Part shown: positions 25,821 to 34,389 of the stretch, piece by piece
Numbering within the stretch: position 1 is the stretch's first letter
Layout: every line of letters starts with the position of its first letter
Assembly (NCBI GenBank): GCA_017622505.1
Contig: JAGAQZ010000026.1
Span: 1-51,806 of the forward strand
DNA from: Lachnospiraceae bacterium
GTDB lineage: Bacteria; Bacillota; Clostridia; Lachnospirales; Lachnospiraceae
Direction: 5' to 3'
DNA: 51,806 bases
Position numbers and translations under genes: made by a program
The notes under the pieces: model-generated
The model's database searches: none
Seen by the model: the letters and a program-made list of their open reading frames with translations, nothing else
Told to the model about the DNA's origin: nothing

Positions 25821-26504
25821 ATGTTCACAATTTTGATTGCGGAAGACAACCGGAATACGGCACGATTGATGGAAGTGGTTTTGACCCAGAACGGCTATAA
25901 AACCGTTTGGGCCAAAGACGGCGAAGAAGCTTTGGATATGCTTGATCAGAATCATATCGACTTGATTCTTCTTGATATTATGATGCCCAAAATCGATGGC
26001 TACGAATTCACGCGTATTCTTCGCGACAGCGGAAGTCAGATTCCGATTCTGATGGTTACTGCCAAGGATAGCCCCGACGACATTCACAAAGGATTCTTAA
26101 CCGGCACCGACGATTATATGACCAAGCCCGTGGACGAATTTGAAATGCTCCTTCGCATCCAGGCGCTTTTACGCCGTGCCCAGATTGCCGCGGACCGCGA
26201 ATTAATCATCGGGGCCAGCAAATTAATTTATGATTCTTTTAGTTTTCGGTACAAAGATGAAGAATTGACACTTCCCAAAAAGGAGTTCCAGCTTTTATTT
26301 AAATTGCTTTCCTTCCCCAACAAGACTTTTACCAGAAACCAGTTGATGGAAGAATTCTGGGATGTGGATTCCCAAAGCGAAGAAAGAACTGTAGACGTAC
26401 ATATCAACCGCCTGCGCGAACGTTTCAAAAACAATCCCGACTTTGAAATCGTCACCGTACGCGGTTTGGGATACAAAGCCGTTCGCAAGGATAATCAGGG
26501 ATAA
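25821..26504 (+). CDS. OmpR-family response regulator (second two-component system)
   Basis: 227 residues. Receiver with ED (8-9), phosphoacceptor Asp52 in LILLDIMMPKIDG, VTAKD and YMTKPVDEFE; winged helix with LPKKEFQLLFKLL and RTVDVHINRLRERF. Divergent from the plsC-like gene, so it may control that lipid run; this is only positional inference. AGGTG precedes the ATG. Its kinase follows after 67 bases that hold a small GGCCC/GGGCC hairpin. Confidence 0.93.
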   Translation: MFTILIAEDNRNTARLMEVVLTQNGYKTVWAKDGEEALDMLDQNHIDLILLDIMMPKIDGYEFTRILRDSGSQIPILMVTAKDSPDDIHKGFLTGTDDYMTKPVDEFEMLLRIQALLRRAQIAADRELIIGASKLIYDSFSFRYKDEELTLPKKEFQLLFKLLSFPNKTFTRNQLMEEFWDVDSQSEERTVDVHINRLRERFKNNPDFEIVTVRGLGYKAVRKDNQG

Positions 26505-26571
26505 TTTGCGGCCCACCACCTTCGACGTCGGGCCAACACCTGATTACACCACAAGATAGGATGAATTCATT

Positions 26572-27645
26572 ATGTCAATACTTATAAAAAAACTCATACC
26601 GGAACGTTTTATCCGAAGCATTTCCACGCGACTTACCTTTTTTATGCTGTTTGCGTTGAGCGTTTCCAGTCTTTTATCCGGTATTTTCTTAACCATTATT
26701 TACGTAACCGACCTAAAAACCACCTGGAACTTGGGCCCCGTTAAAATCACCTTAATTGCTCTTGGCATCAGCTATGTCAGCAGTGGTATCTTCTCAATCG
26801 TTTTAAATAAAAATATCTTAAAACCGTTAAAAGAATTAACCGCTGCCACAAACGAAATTGCTGCCGGTAATTTCAATATTAAGGTAGATAACGTACTGAA
26901 TCCTTTTAATCAAAGCAGTGAGCTGGGTACCCTGGTAGACGGATTTAACAACATGGCGGAAGAACTAAAAAGTACCGAAATGTTCCGAAACGATTTTATC
27001 CATAATTTTTCTCACGAGTTTAAAACGCCAATCATTTCTATCCGCGGTTTTGCAAGGCAACTTTACCAGGGTAATTTAACACCGGAGCAGGAACGCGAAT
27101 TTGCCAAAATCATTATGGACGAGTCCGAAGAACTGGCAAATATGTCTTCCAACGTACTCTTGCTTACCAAGTTGGAAAATCAGGGTATTGTTACAGATAA
27201 AACACATTTTTCCCTGGACGAACAATTGCGTAACTGTCTCATTCTTTTTGAAGAGCAATGGTCGGCAAAAAACCTGAATTTAGATTTGGATTTGGAAGAG
27301 ATTACAATTTATCAGAATGCGGAGATTCTCGCGCACGTTTGGAAGAATATCATCTCCAATGCGATTAAGTTTTCCAAGCCCGGCGGCTTCTTAAATATCA
27401 AATGCAAGCGGACCGTTGACCACATTCACATCTCTATCGAAGATACGGGAACCGGAATGACGGAAGAGACCATGGCGCAGATTTTTGATAAATTTTATCA
27501 GGGCGATACTTCCCACGCCACCCCCGGAAACGGCTTGGGACTCCCCCTTACGAAACGTATCGTAGAAGTGATGGGTGGCAAAATTTTTGTAAAAAGTACC
27601 TACGGAAAGGGAAGCACTTTTACGGTGCACCTGCCGTTGCAATAA
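26572..27645 (+). CDS. HAMP-containing sensor histidine kinase
   Basis: 357 residues. Transmembrane helices near 18-40 and 60-83 with only a short external loop, so there is no large sensor domain; the signal may be membrane-borne. HAMP (about 85-137), HisKA with FIHNFSHEFKTPIISIRGF (His near 150), N box NIISNAIKFSKPGG, G1 DTGTGM and G2 GNGLGLPLTKRIVEVM. It pairs with the response regulator just upstream. Kinases of this intramembrane-sensing form often respond to envelope stress, which would suit the neighbouring lipid genes; this is inference. AGGAT is the ribosome site. Confidence 0.92.
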   Translation: MSILIKKLIPERFIRSISTRLTFFMLFALSVSSLLSGIFLTIIYVTDLKTTWNLGPVKITLIALGISYVSSGIFSIVLNKNILKPLKELTAATNEIAAGNFNIKVDNVLNPFNQSSELGTLVDGFNNMAEELKSTEMFRNDFIHNFSHEFKTPIISIRGFARQLYQGNLTPEQEREFAKIIMDESEELANMSSNVLLLTKLENQGIVTDKTHFSLDEQLRNCLILFEEQWSAKNLNLDLDLEEITIYQNAEILAHVWKNIISNAIKFSKPGGFLNIKCKRTVDHIHISIEDTGTGMTEETMAQIFDKFYQGDTSHATPGNGLGLPLTKRIVEVMGGKIFVKSTYGKGSTFTVHLPLQ

Positions 27646-27688
27646 TTAGATTTATACATCCTTTAGAATCTTTTCTATTTATGCAACA

Positions 27689-27719
27689 AAAAATCACCTT
27701 GTTTTCCAAGGTGATTTTT
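27689..27719. terminator. Bidirectional terminator
   Basis: A perfect 13-bp stem (AAAAATCACCTTG with its complement) carries T-runs on both strands, between the convergent histidine kinase and protease genes. Confidence 0.88.
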
Positions 27720-27738
27720 CTTTTTATCTTTTCTGCTT

Positions 27739-29820
27739 TTAATACCAGTCTTCCCAGTCCGAAGTATAATCGTATTCGTCCCAACCGAAGTCGTTTTCCT
27801 GATATTCATCCCACTGGTCCCATTCTTCCCAGTTGTACTCTTCTTCCTCTTCTTCGTAGGTTTCCCAGCCGCCCCACTCTGACTGTCCCCAGTCATAGTT
27901 ATCTTGGACTTCTGCGTCTACGAAGGTTTCAAGGAAGGAAATATAGTCTTCATCAAAACCGCAGTTGGTGTAGATTTCTTCCATATCATTATAAAAGCGT
28001 TCTGAATTATAAGGAAGGGTAATGGATAAACCGGTCATTTCCGCATCCCCGGCAGTAGAACTACAGTATACCATAGCCCTGCTTAAAGCGGCTTTCAACG
28101 CCTCAGCTTCTTCCGTGCTTAAGGTCTCAGCCAATGCCATTAAGTCTACCGCATAATTATATTCTTTCAAAACACTTTCATTATCATTGCCAAACAAGTC
28201 TTCCCACGGCTCACGCATAATGCGTTCCGCCGGTGTGTAGAACCATAAAGATGCTCTGTCACTACGGGACATTTCCATACTGTAATTGCACTCCAGCAAA
28301 TCATCATGTGCTGAATATGCGAAGTCAATCCAGGTTTGGAAAAGAAGTCTTGTATATCTTAAGTCGATTAATGCCAGAATACCTTCCGAACCATAGGATT
28401 GGGATTCTTTTACGAAGTCGTCTACAATAATTTTACCGATGTCTTCCATAGGGGTAGATGAATTCATCCCCAATACTGTAAGCCAGTTCTGATATTCCCA
28501 ACCGCGTCCGGATTCGAAATCTTCGGAAGCAATCAGATAATCCGCAGAATCATAAAAGGCACAGGCAGTTTCCAAACCACCCATTAAGCAGGCATCAAAT
28601 CCGATCATTTCAAACTTCACGCCGGAATTTCGGATTGCAGTCTGCATTTCATCCAAAGTTAAAGCAGCGGTATAATCATACACATTTTCATCATAACCAA
28701 AACCATATACTGCACCGCTTCCGTGATTCCACATAATCAGCATATTACGGTCAGCGGGATAATACGTATCACAGAATACGATAAAATCTTCCAACGTCTG
28801 CGGGTCCGTAATGTCAAGCTGTCCAAGACTGTCATCTACCAACGTCAATGCGCCATTCTCTACAAGAAAACGCTGTGAATGATCAGAAGCAATTGCTTTG
28901 GTCTTCCATTTTCTGGTTCCGCCGGTCTGAATTACTACGTTTACATTCTCAGATAATGTTGCATTCAGAATTTCACGGATATCTTCCGTAGCCATACCAT
29001 GGTCGCTTTCCAAGTTGGAACCATTCATATAAATCATAACCGTAACGGTATCCTGATTATCGCCCTTCAAAGTGACAAACGGTTCACGGATTGCGCCGGC
29101 AACATAATCATCTTCCGGCGGCAATTCCACGTCCGAATTATCATATACAATAGGTGCTGTAGTCTCTGTCGCACTGCTTTCCGGATTGCTGTAATCGTTT
29201 ACCACGATTTCCTCACCATCATCCATCAACAAGCCGGTTGCTATAAATACCGTCAGGAATAAGACAGCACACATACCTGCCACAAACACACCGCCGCCGG
29301 CAATTCCCAAGCCAATCAGCCAACCCTTTTTCTTCTTTTTCGGCTTTGCCTGTACAGGACGCATAGGCGGTTGTCCCTGTGCGCCAACTGGTCTTCCCTG
29401 CATCGGCTGGCCTTGCGCTCCCATAGGTCTTCCCTGCATTGGCTGACCTTGCGCTCCCATGGGTCTTCCCTGCATCGGCTGACCTTGCGCTCCCATAGGT
29501 CCTCCTTGCATCGGTTGACCTTGCATTCTCATAGGTCCTCCCTGCATCGGTTGCCCCTGCGCAGTATTCCCCTGACGGGGCATAAACCGTTCGTTTCCTG
29601 CAGACTGCGGCGCCTGATATCCTGACATCGGCTGGCCTTGTTTCGCAGCATTCTGTATCGCAGCCGAACTCGCAGCTGCCGCTCCTGCTTTTCCCGGTAC
29701 CTGATCCATATAGACCGTAGCCGGACTGCCTTCCACAATTTTAAAATGATATCCGCACTTGTCACAGATTAATTCATCTTTTTCAATCGGATCCCCACAT
29801 TTTACACAATAGAGCAACAT
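27739..29820 (-). CDS. Membrane-anchored clostripain-family (C11) cysteine peptidase with zinc ribbon
   Basis: 693 residues from the chosen ATG (AGGAGG upstream). In order: a zinc ribbon (CVKCGD, CDKCGYHF; about 4-25), a Gly/Gln/Met/Pro-rich repeat region (about 75-160, 12-residue units encoded by 36-bp repeats), a basic KPKKKKKG stop-transfer and a transmembrane helix (about 170-195). Next come an acidic linker and a C11 peptidase domain with MIYMNGSNLES, WNHGSG (catalytic His) and GFDACLMGG (catalytic Cys). The end is a tail rich in Asp, Glu, Trp and Tyr. The ribbon should be cytosolic and the protease outside. Clostripain relatives cleave after Arg; the specificity here is unknown. Confidence 0.88.
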   Translation of the reverse strand: MLLYCVKCGDPIEKDELICDKCGYHFKIVEGSPATVYMDQVPGKAGAAAASSAAIQNAAKQGQPMSGYQAPQSAGNERFMPRQGNTAQGQPMQGGPMRMQGQPMQGGPMGAQGQPMQGRPMGAQGQPMQGRPMGAQGQPMQGRPVGAQGQPPMRPVQAKPKKKKKGWLIGLGIAGGGVFVAGMCAVLFLTVFIATGLLMDDGEEIVVNDYSNPESSATETTAPIVYDNSDVELPPEDDYVAGAIREPFVTLKGDNQDTVTVMIYMNGSNLESDHGMATEDIREILNATLSENVNVVIQTGGTRKWKTKAIASDHSQRFLVENGALTLVDDSLGQLDITDPQTLEDFIVFCDTYYPADRNMLIMWNHGSGAVYGFGYDENVYDYTAALTLDEMQTAIRNSGVKFEMIGFDACLMGGLETACAFYDSADYLIASEDFESGRGWEYQNWLTVLGMNSSTPMEDIGKIIVDDFVKESQSYGSEGILALIDLRYTRLLFQTWIDFAYSAHDDLLECNYSMEMSRSDRASLWFYTPAERIMREPWEDLFGNDNESVLKEYNYAVDLMALAETLSTEEAEALKAALSRAMVYCSSTAGDAEMTGLSITLPYNSERFYNDMEEIYTNCGFDEDYISFLETFVDAEVQDNYDWGQSEWGGWETYEEEEEEYNWEEWDQWDEYQENDFGWDEYDYTSDWEDWY
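29385..29560 (-). repeat. 36-bp tandem coding repeat
   Basis: About four to five copies of a 36-bp unit encode MQGRPMGAQGQP-type 12-residue repeats in the protease gene. Copies differ by a few silent or conservative changes, and the end copies are more diverged. The array is in frame, so copy-number changes would lengthen or shorten the linker without breaking the gene. Confidence 0.85.
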
Positions 29821-29862
29821 AGGCCCTCCTTCCGCCATACACCCTGGCTTCTTTCGTACAAA

Positions 29863-30675
29863 CTACTTCTCTTTCAATGATATCACGCCCGCCATTGTTC
29901 CGCGACGCCCCTTAGTGGCACGGTGCGAAAACAACACATCGTGATTACAACAGGTACAAATTCCCGAAATGGTTATATTCTCCGGCAAAACCCCACGATT
30001 GGTCAACGTACACCAAATTACACGCCACAAATCAATGTCGTAATGCCCGTTCTCTTTCTCGTAATACCAGCCATCTCCCAAATAAGTCAAATCGGTAAAA
30101 TCATAGAAAACATCTTCATCCACTTCAAAACAGCACATACCAATCGACGGCCCGATACCTGCTACGATGTCTTTCACATTACATCCATAATCAGACACCA
30201 TTCGCTCTACCATTTTGCCTGCGATTTCTTTGACGGTGCCTCTCCAACCGGAGTGCGCCATACCAACTACCTTTTTTACCGGATCGTAAAAGTACACCGG
30301 CACACAATCCGCGAAAGTCGCCGTCAATACAAGCCCTGGTTCGTTGGTAAGAAGACCGTCGATTCTTTCATAGGTAAAAGGTTTAAAAAGCCCGCAACCT
30401 GCATCTTCAGCCGTCACATTACGGATATTTGCTTCGTGCGTAAGCTGGCCGAGAACAATTTTATTCAAATCCAGTCCCAGAGTATCAAAGAAAATCTTAT
30501 AATTCTCTTTTACATTCTCCATAGAATCTTCCGTATTAATTCCCAAATTCATGGTACGGAAAAAGCCACCGCTGACGCCGCCCTCGCGGGACGAAAACCC
30601 GTGAACAATGTCATCGTACCTTTCAAATTCAGGAAATGTATAATATAAAACTTCATTATCAAAATTCTGTTGCAT
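29863..30675 (-). CDS. pgeF: Peptidoglycan editing factor / multicopper polyphenol oxidase family (YfiH, DUF152)
   Basis: 270 residues. HGFSSREGGVSGG, QLTHEANI, ATFADCVPVYFYDP, AHSGWRGTV, GPSIGMCCFEV and a CTCCNHDVLFSHR segment contain the conserved His and Cys metal ligands of the family. Escherichia PgeF removes L-Ser wrongly placed in peptidoglycan precursors; related proteins show laccase or purine nucleosidase activity in vitro. A GAGGG site precedes the ATG. It is followed, 42 bases on, by the protease gene, and preceded by the SRP RNA gene. Confidence 0.9.
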   Translation of the reverse strand: MQQNFDNEVLYYTFPEFERYDDIVHGFSSREGGVSGGFFRTMNLGINTEDSMENVKENYKIFFDTLGLDLNKIVLGQLTHEANIRNVTAEDAGCGLFKPFTYERIDGLLTNEPGLVLTATFADCVPVYFYDPVKKVVGMAHSGWRGTVKEIAGKMVERMVSDYGCNVKDIVAGIGPSIGMCCFEVDEDVFYDFTDLTYLGDGWYYEKENGHYDIDLWRVIWCTLTNRGVLPENITISGICTCCNHDVLFSHRATKGRRGTMAGVISLKEK

Positions 30676-30827
30676 ATCAATCCCTCACTTATCTACAAGT
30701 ATAACTGATTGATTTTTAACTGTAAAGATAAAGCACTATACTTATAACACAAATATAAGTGCCCAAAAGTTGCATTCCGGACACTTATTTTAATCTAAAA
30801 TTATTTTAATTTAAATTGTATAAAAAA

Positions 30828-31036
30828 CCGCATGTATCTTATCAATTGACACCGCTACACGTTACCCGAACAGTTAGCTGGGCCCAGGTTGCCTCACGGC
30901 ACCCGGAAGGTTCCTCTTAGTGCTGCTTTGTTCCCAACCTGACACGGTTCGTGGATTTCCGTCGCGCGAGACCCGAGCTTAAGCGCCACTTATCCGGGGC
31001 AGCTGTAACGATGCCGATTCATAAGATACATACGGC
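30828..31036 (-). ncRNA. ffs: Signal recognition particle RNA
   Basis: The minus strand carries the SRP domain core: GTCAGGTTGGGAACAAAGCA, GCAGCACTAAG and GGGTGCCGTGAGGCAACCTGG-like pairs around the tetraloop side (near 30875-30945). The ends pair over about 15 bp (CCGTATGTATCTTAT with ATAAGATACATGCGG), closing helix 5, and a T-run (30822-30827) ends the gene. About 209 bases is shorter than the roughly 265-base Bacillus RNA but longer than 4.5S RNA; the sequence near 30960-31010 (CCGGATAAGTGGCGCTTAAG) may be a small Alu-type end. Its position after tadA is the classic Firmicutes location. Confidence 0.93.
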
Positions 31037-31042
31037 ATACCT

Positions 31043-31071
31043 AGTATACTCATTTTTTAAAATATTGTCAA
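31043..31071 (-). promoter_or_regulatory. Promoter of the SRP RNA gene
   Basis: Minus strand TTGACA (31066-31071), 17-bp spacer, TATACT (31043-31048). The expected transcript start (31036) coincides with the 5' end of the closing helix. Confidence 0.85.
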
Positions 31072-31101
31072 TGTAAGAATGCGGTGCTTTTGTCTTATGG
31101 A

Positions 31102-31608
31102 TTACGACTCTTTCTCCACCTTCACCCTTTGTCTCAATGCCTTAAAAAACTCCTTCAGCATCAGACTGCACTCTTCTTCCAAAACGCCTTCTTCAATCTC
31201 CACCTGATGATTAAAAGCCGGCATCTGTAAAAGATTGATAATGGTTCCTGCGCACCCTGCTTTTACATTGCGGCAAGCCTGAACCACCTTAGAAATTCTT
31301 GCCTGTACAATAGCTCCTGCGCACATCTGGCAAGGCTCTAACGTCACGTAAAGCGTGCATTCCTCCAGACGCCAATCGCCCAGTTCCTTGCTTGCCATTG
31401 CAATGGCATTTAACTCCGCATGAGACAACGTATTCTGATCGGTTTTACGACGGTTATAGCCCCTGCCGATAATTCGGTCCTGATATACAATCACGCAACC
31501 GATGGGCACTTCTCCCAGTTCGTATGCCTTATGCGCCTCCATCATAGCTTCGCGCATATACAATTCATTTTTATTTTCTTCTTTTATAATTTTCTTTGAA
31601 GTTGCCAT
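31102..31608 (-). CDS. tadA: tRNA-specific adenosine deaminase
   Basis: 168 residues. HAE (His63, Glu65) and PCQMC (Cys93, Cys96) complete the zinc deaminase site; YMREAMMEAHKAYELGEVPIG (17-37) and the C-terminal LMLKEFFKALR are TadA hallmarks. It converts A34 to inosine in tRNA-Arg(ACG). The GGAG site lies five bases before the ATG. Its stop is about 30 bases before the SRP RNA promoter, the familiar tadA-scRNA order. Confidence 0.94.
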   Translation of the reverse strand: MATSKKIIKEENKNELYMREAMMEAHKAYELGEVPIGCVIVYQDRIIGRGYNRRKTDQNTLSHAELNAIAMASKELGDWRLEECTLYVTLEPCQMCAGAIVQARISKVVQACRNVKAGCAGTIINLLQMPAFNHQVEIEEGVLEEECSLMLKEFFKALRQRVKVEKES

Positions 31609-31715
31609 ATTTACTCCGATGTTCCTGTTTTAAACTCTACATTCTTCTATCAAATAGACATAAACTGCTACGACTTCGACTCGCCCGTATATTGCCCCTA
31701 CTTATCACCATAAAA

Positions 31716-31743
31716 ATAGCCGCAGGACGATGCCTACGGCTAT
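31716..31743 (-). terminator. Terminator of the DUF4177-like gene
   Basis: An 11-bp stem (ATAGCCGTAGG with CCTGCGGCTAT, one G-U pair) is followed on the minus strand by TTTTTA. Confidence 0.8.
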
Positions 31744-31772
31744 ATCATATAACAATTTTAAACTTAACGCAA

Positions 31773-32357
31773 TTAAACCATTTTCTCTTTCTTGAAAATC
31801 ACAAGGTTTCTTGCAGGAATATTTCCACTCTTAGGTGCCGGCTGAATTCTGTCAAGCTGCCAACCTGCCTGGCTGTATCTGTTCAAGAGTTCTTCAAGCG
31901 TCTGGAAATCACCGCTCAAGTGACCTCTGGGTCTTTCTGCTTCTGTATAGAAAGCATCAACAGTCTCTACTCTGTATTCGTAAGACATATTTGCCATACG
32001 CTCTAACTTTGCGTTCATAGCTGACATTGTGTTCAACATACAAACGTCCATAGCATCTCTTAATTCGTTGATACCAACCTTCTCGAACAAGTCCTGTTCA
32101 ACAACACTCTTTCTCTTAATAATAACGGTGTCATAACCTTCAGAGCATTCCAAAATCATCTTCTTTGCGTATTCCATATTGTCCACGCGACGACGATATC
32201 CCTTTTCATCCAGGTAATTCAAAGCTGCTGCCTGAATATTTTCCTCAGTCTTAGGTAACCCTGTGTCAATGTACTCTTCGGTTTCACTGATGGAAGAAGT
32301 CTGAATGTAAGAACTCTTACGAATTTCTTCCAACATAACTTTTTTCATATCTGCCAT
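31773..32357 (-). CDS. Protein with DUF4177-like C-terminal domain
   Basis: 194 residues. The N-terminal 120 residues are charged and helical, with no family I recognise. The C-terminal about 65 residues (YEYRVETVDAF, then LEELLNRYSQAGWQLDRIQPA and NLVIFKKE) have the layout of DUF4177: strand, helix, GWxL, strand ending in an IFKR-like motif. The family has no known function. No signal peptide or membrane helix is seen. GAGGGG is seven bases before the ATG. A perfect TTCGTCT/AGACGAA dyad (32385-32400) lies in its leader. It diverges from the nrdG-like gene. Confidence 0.65.
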   Translation of the reverse strand: MADMKKVMLEEIRKSSYIQTSSISETEEYIDTGLPKTEENIQAAALNYLDEKGYRRRVDNMEYAKKMILECSEGYDTVIIKRKSVVEQDLFEKVGINELRDAMDVCMLNTMSAMNAKLERMANMSYEYRVETVDAFYTEAERPRGHLSGDFQTLEELLNRYSQAGWQLDRIQPAPKSGNIPARNLVIFKKEKMV

Positions 32358-32384
32358 GTCTATTCCCCTCTTTAAACATATATT

Positions 32385-32400
32385 TTCGTCTGTAGACGAA
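32385..32400. promoter_or_regulatory. Dyad upstream of the DUF4177-like gene
   Basis: TTCGTCT and AGACGAA with two bases between lie about 30 bases before the start codon and downstream of a TATACT (minus strand, about 32411-32416). It could be an operator or a small leader hairpin. Confidence 0.35.
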
Positions 32401-32500
32401 GACCGACTTTAGTATAACATAAAATTTTTGGAACTTGAACGCTAAAAGTTGTTTTTTTCCATAAAATAGGCACATTGCACAAATTGACACCAACAAAAAC

Positions 32501-32529
32501 TTGCATTTCTTCCAATAAAAATTCATAAT
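32501..32529 (+). promoter_or_regulatory. Promoter of the nrdG-like gene
   Basis: TTGCAT (32501-32506), 17-bp spacer, CATAAT (32524-32529), 30 bases before the start codon, with AAGGAGG between. Confidence 0.55.
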
Positions 32530-32559
32530 AGAGAAGAAAGATTCGTCAAGGAGGCAGTT

Positions 32560-33291
32560 ATGCAGATACACGGACTGAACAAAACAACTCTTCTAGACTA
32601 TCCTGAACACGTGGCTTGTACAGTTTTCTGCGGCCACTGTAACTTCCGTTGTCCTTTTTGCCAAAACGCGGATTTGGTTTTAAATCCCGCATCACAGCCC
32701 TGTATTCCCGAAGAGGAATTCTGGTCATTTTTATCTAAAAGAAAAGGAATGTTGGAAGGCGTCTGCATTACCGGAGGCGAACCTACCCTGCACCCTGATT
32801 TGGTGGATTTTATCGCCCGCATCAAGGCACAGGGCCTGCTGGTCAAGCTGGACACCAACGGCTACCGTCCGGAAATCATAAAGAAGCTTATGGTGGAAAA
32901 ATTAGTGGATTACATTGCCATGGATTTAAAATCTTCCAAAGAAGGGTATGCCCTTTCTGCCGGTCTTAACAATTTTAACTTAAACGCCATCGAAACATCC
33001 GTCGACCTGCTGATGCAGGGAAACGTCCCCTATGAATTTCGAACCACTGTTGTAAAAGAGTTGCACAGCCGTCAGGACTTTTTATCCATTGCCGAATGGA
33101 TTAAAGGGTGTCGCGCCTACTATCTGCAGTCGTATACAGAAAGCGGTGCGATTCTGCAGTATGTGTTGCCGGAAACGGAACGTCTTTTATCTGCCAAACA
33201 GCTCACTGCCTATTCACCGGAAGAACTGAAGTCCGTAGTGAATCTTCTGAACGAAAACGGTGTAAATGCAAAATTACGTGGAATTGCCTAA
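32560..33291 (+). CDS. Radical SAM activating protein, NrdG2 type
   Basis: 243 residues. The cluster motif CxxxCxxC is CNFRCPFC (34-41 region, following FCGH), with ITGGEPTLH for SAM binding and the LDTNGYRP segment. MQIHGLNKTTLLDYPEHVACTVFCG, at positions 1-25, is typical of anaerobic ribonucleoside-triphosphate reductase activating proteins of the TIGR02495 group. It would put a glycyl radical on NrdD. No nrdD is in the window, so a different glycyl-radical partner cannot be ruled out. It has its own promoter, a strong AAGGAGG site and a terminator. Confidence 0.85.
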   Translation: MQIHGLNKTTLLDYPEHVACTVFCGHCNFRCPFCQNADLVLNPASQPCIPEEEFWSFLSKRKGMLEGVCITGGEPTLHPDLVDFIARIKAQGLLVKLDTNGYRPEIIKKLMVEKLVDYIAMDLKSSKEGYALSAGLNNFNLNAIETSVDLLMQGNVPYEFRTTVVKELHSRQDFLSIAEWIKGCRAYYLQSYTESGAILQYVLPETERLLSAKQLTAYSPEELKSVVNLLNENGVNAKLRGIA

Positions 33292-33296
33292 TACCA

Positions 33297-33322
33297 AAGC
33301 CTGCATCAAAATGTGCAGGCTT
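33297..33322 (+). terminator. Terminator of the nrdG-like gene
   Basis: A perfect 9-bp stem (AAGCCTGCA with TGCAGGCTT, 8-base loop) is followed by TTATTTTATTT. Confidence 0.88.
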
Positions 33323-33397
33323 TTATTTTATTTATCCCGATTTGTTTATTTGTACTTTTAAGTAAATACTTTCTGGGTATTTGATATGCATATACAT

Positions 33398-34225
33398 CTA
33401 CAACTCGACCCGATACAAATAGTACCCCAAGTCCCCGGAATGTTCGTATCCTTCAAAGCCAAACATCGCCGCCGACTCCTGCTCTTTCTTTACAAATTCC
33501 CCGGGCACTCCCACATAAAAATATGTACTTCCGTCCTGCTCGTACTCGCCAAGAATCATATGCCTGTACTGATAAAATGCATGCATCAGGAAGGAATTCT
33601 CTGTCAGCTTATGATACTTCTCATCCAGAAGTTGCAAGTCCACAGGTTTAATGGATACATATGGCCCCTGACCACGGAAAGGATAGAGAATCGGGTATTT
33701 CTTTTTGAACACTTCCCACTTGTCAGGTTGTGGCTCAAGGCAGTCGCAGAGTATATCTGACTCCGTCTCGTTTATAGAATGTATTACTTCTGCTTCTGTT
33801 GTTTTTTCTTCCTCCAATGCCTGATCTGCTTCTGCTTTTTCCTCTTCTATTATCAACAAGTCATCTTGCGCCTGATTCTCTTTTCTTTTTGAAACTTCAC
33901 ACAAATCCGCTATTCCATAGCAATCATTTCCCAAAGCAAAGAAAATTTTAGAATCATTCATTTTACACAATAAATCCACCGGCAGACTGTATTCCTTTTT
34001 TCCAAGACCATTGCATACATCCATCTCAAAAACCGGTTGTCGCTCTCTTGCATTCCCAATACTCACCTGACAACGCATACTTTTCCAGTCTTCCAACCCG
34101 AACAAATCCACCGCTATTTTAAGATTCTCTTCTGTCAAACATTGCTTTACCACACCAATGCTTCTGCTTTTGATTCCGTTTATGTAGTATCCGATAAAAC
34201 TTGTTTTTCTCCGATAACACAACAT
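33398..34225 (-). CDS. Lineage-specific protein, DUF6128-like
   Basis: 275 residues, cytosolic by appearance. Three parts: an N-terminal beta-rich domain (1-110) starting MLCYRRKTSFIGYYINGIKSRSIG by positions 1-24; a Glu/Lys/Ala-rich disordered linker (about 112-160); and a C-terminal domain (165-275) with WEVFKKKYPILYPF, LMHAFYQYRHMILGEY, YFYVGVPGEF and GFEGYEHSGDLGYYLYRV. I recall this C-terminal pattern from Lachnospiraceae proteins annotated DUF6128, but the name is from memory. Function unknown. GGAGGG precedes the ATG. It is monocistronic. Confidence 0.65.
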   Translation of the reverse strand: MLCYRRKTSFIGYYINGIKSRSIGVVKQCLTEENLKIAVDLFGLEDWKSMRCQVSIGNARERQPVFEMDVCNGLGKKEYSLPVDLLCKMNDSKIFFALGNDCYGIADLCEVSKRKENQAQDDLLIIEEEKAEADQALEEEKTTEAEVIHSINETESDILCDCLEPQPDKWEVFKKKYPILYPFRGQGPYVSIKPVDLQLLDEKYHKLTENSFLMHAFYQYRHMILGEYEQDGSTYFYVGVPGEFVKKEQESAAMFGFEGYEHSGDLGYYLYRVEL

Positions 34226-34389
34226 GTCCTTCCCTCCACACTTGAGACTCCGTTATATTGTCTGCTGCTGACGGCACCTACAACATAACAGGCTTTTCTT
34301 AAATGTATGAAGAAAAGGACATGTTTATGAATGTTCAATTTATATTTTGATACTCTGCCGATTACCACTCTTTTATAAACCAACTCCGC

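Noticed and set aside
29385-29560. Regular 36-bp repeats that resemble a CRISPR array in period.
   Set aside because: They have no unique spacers, are in frame with the protease gene and encode a 12-residue Gly/Gln/Met/Pro unit.
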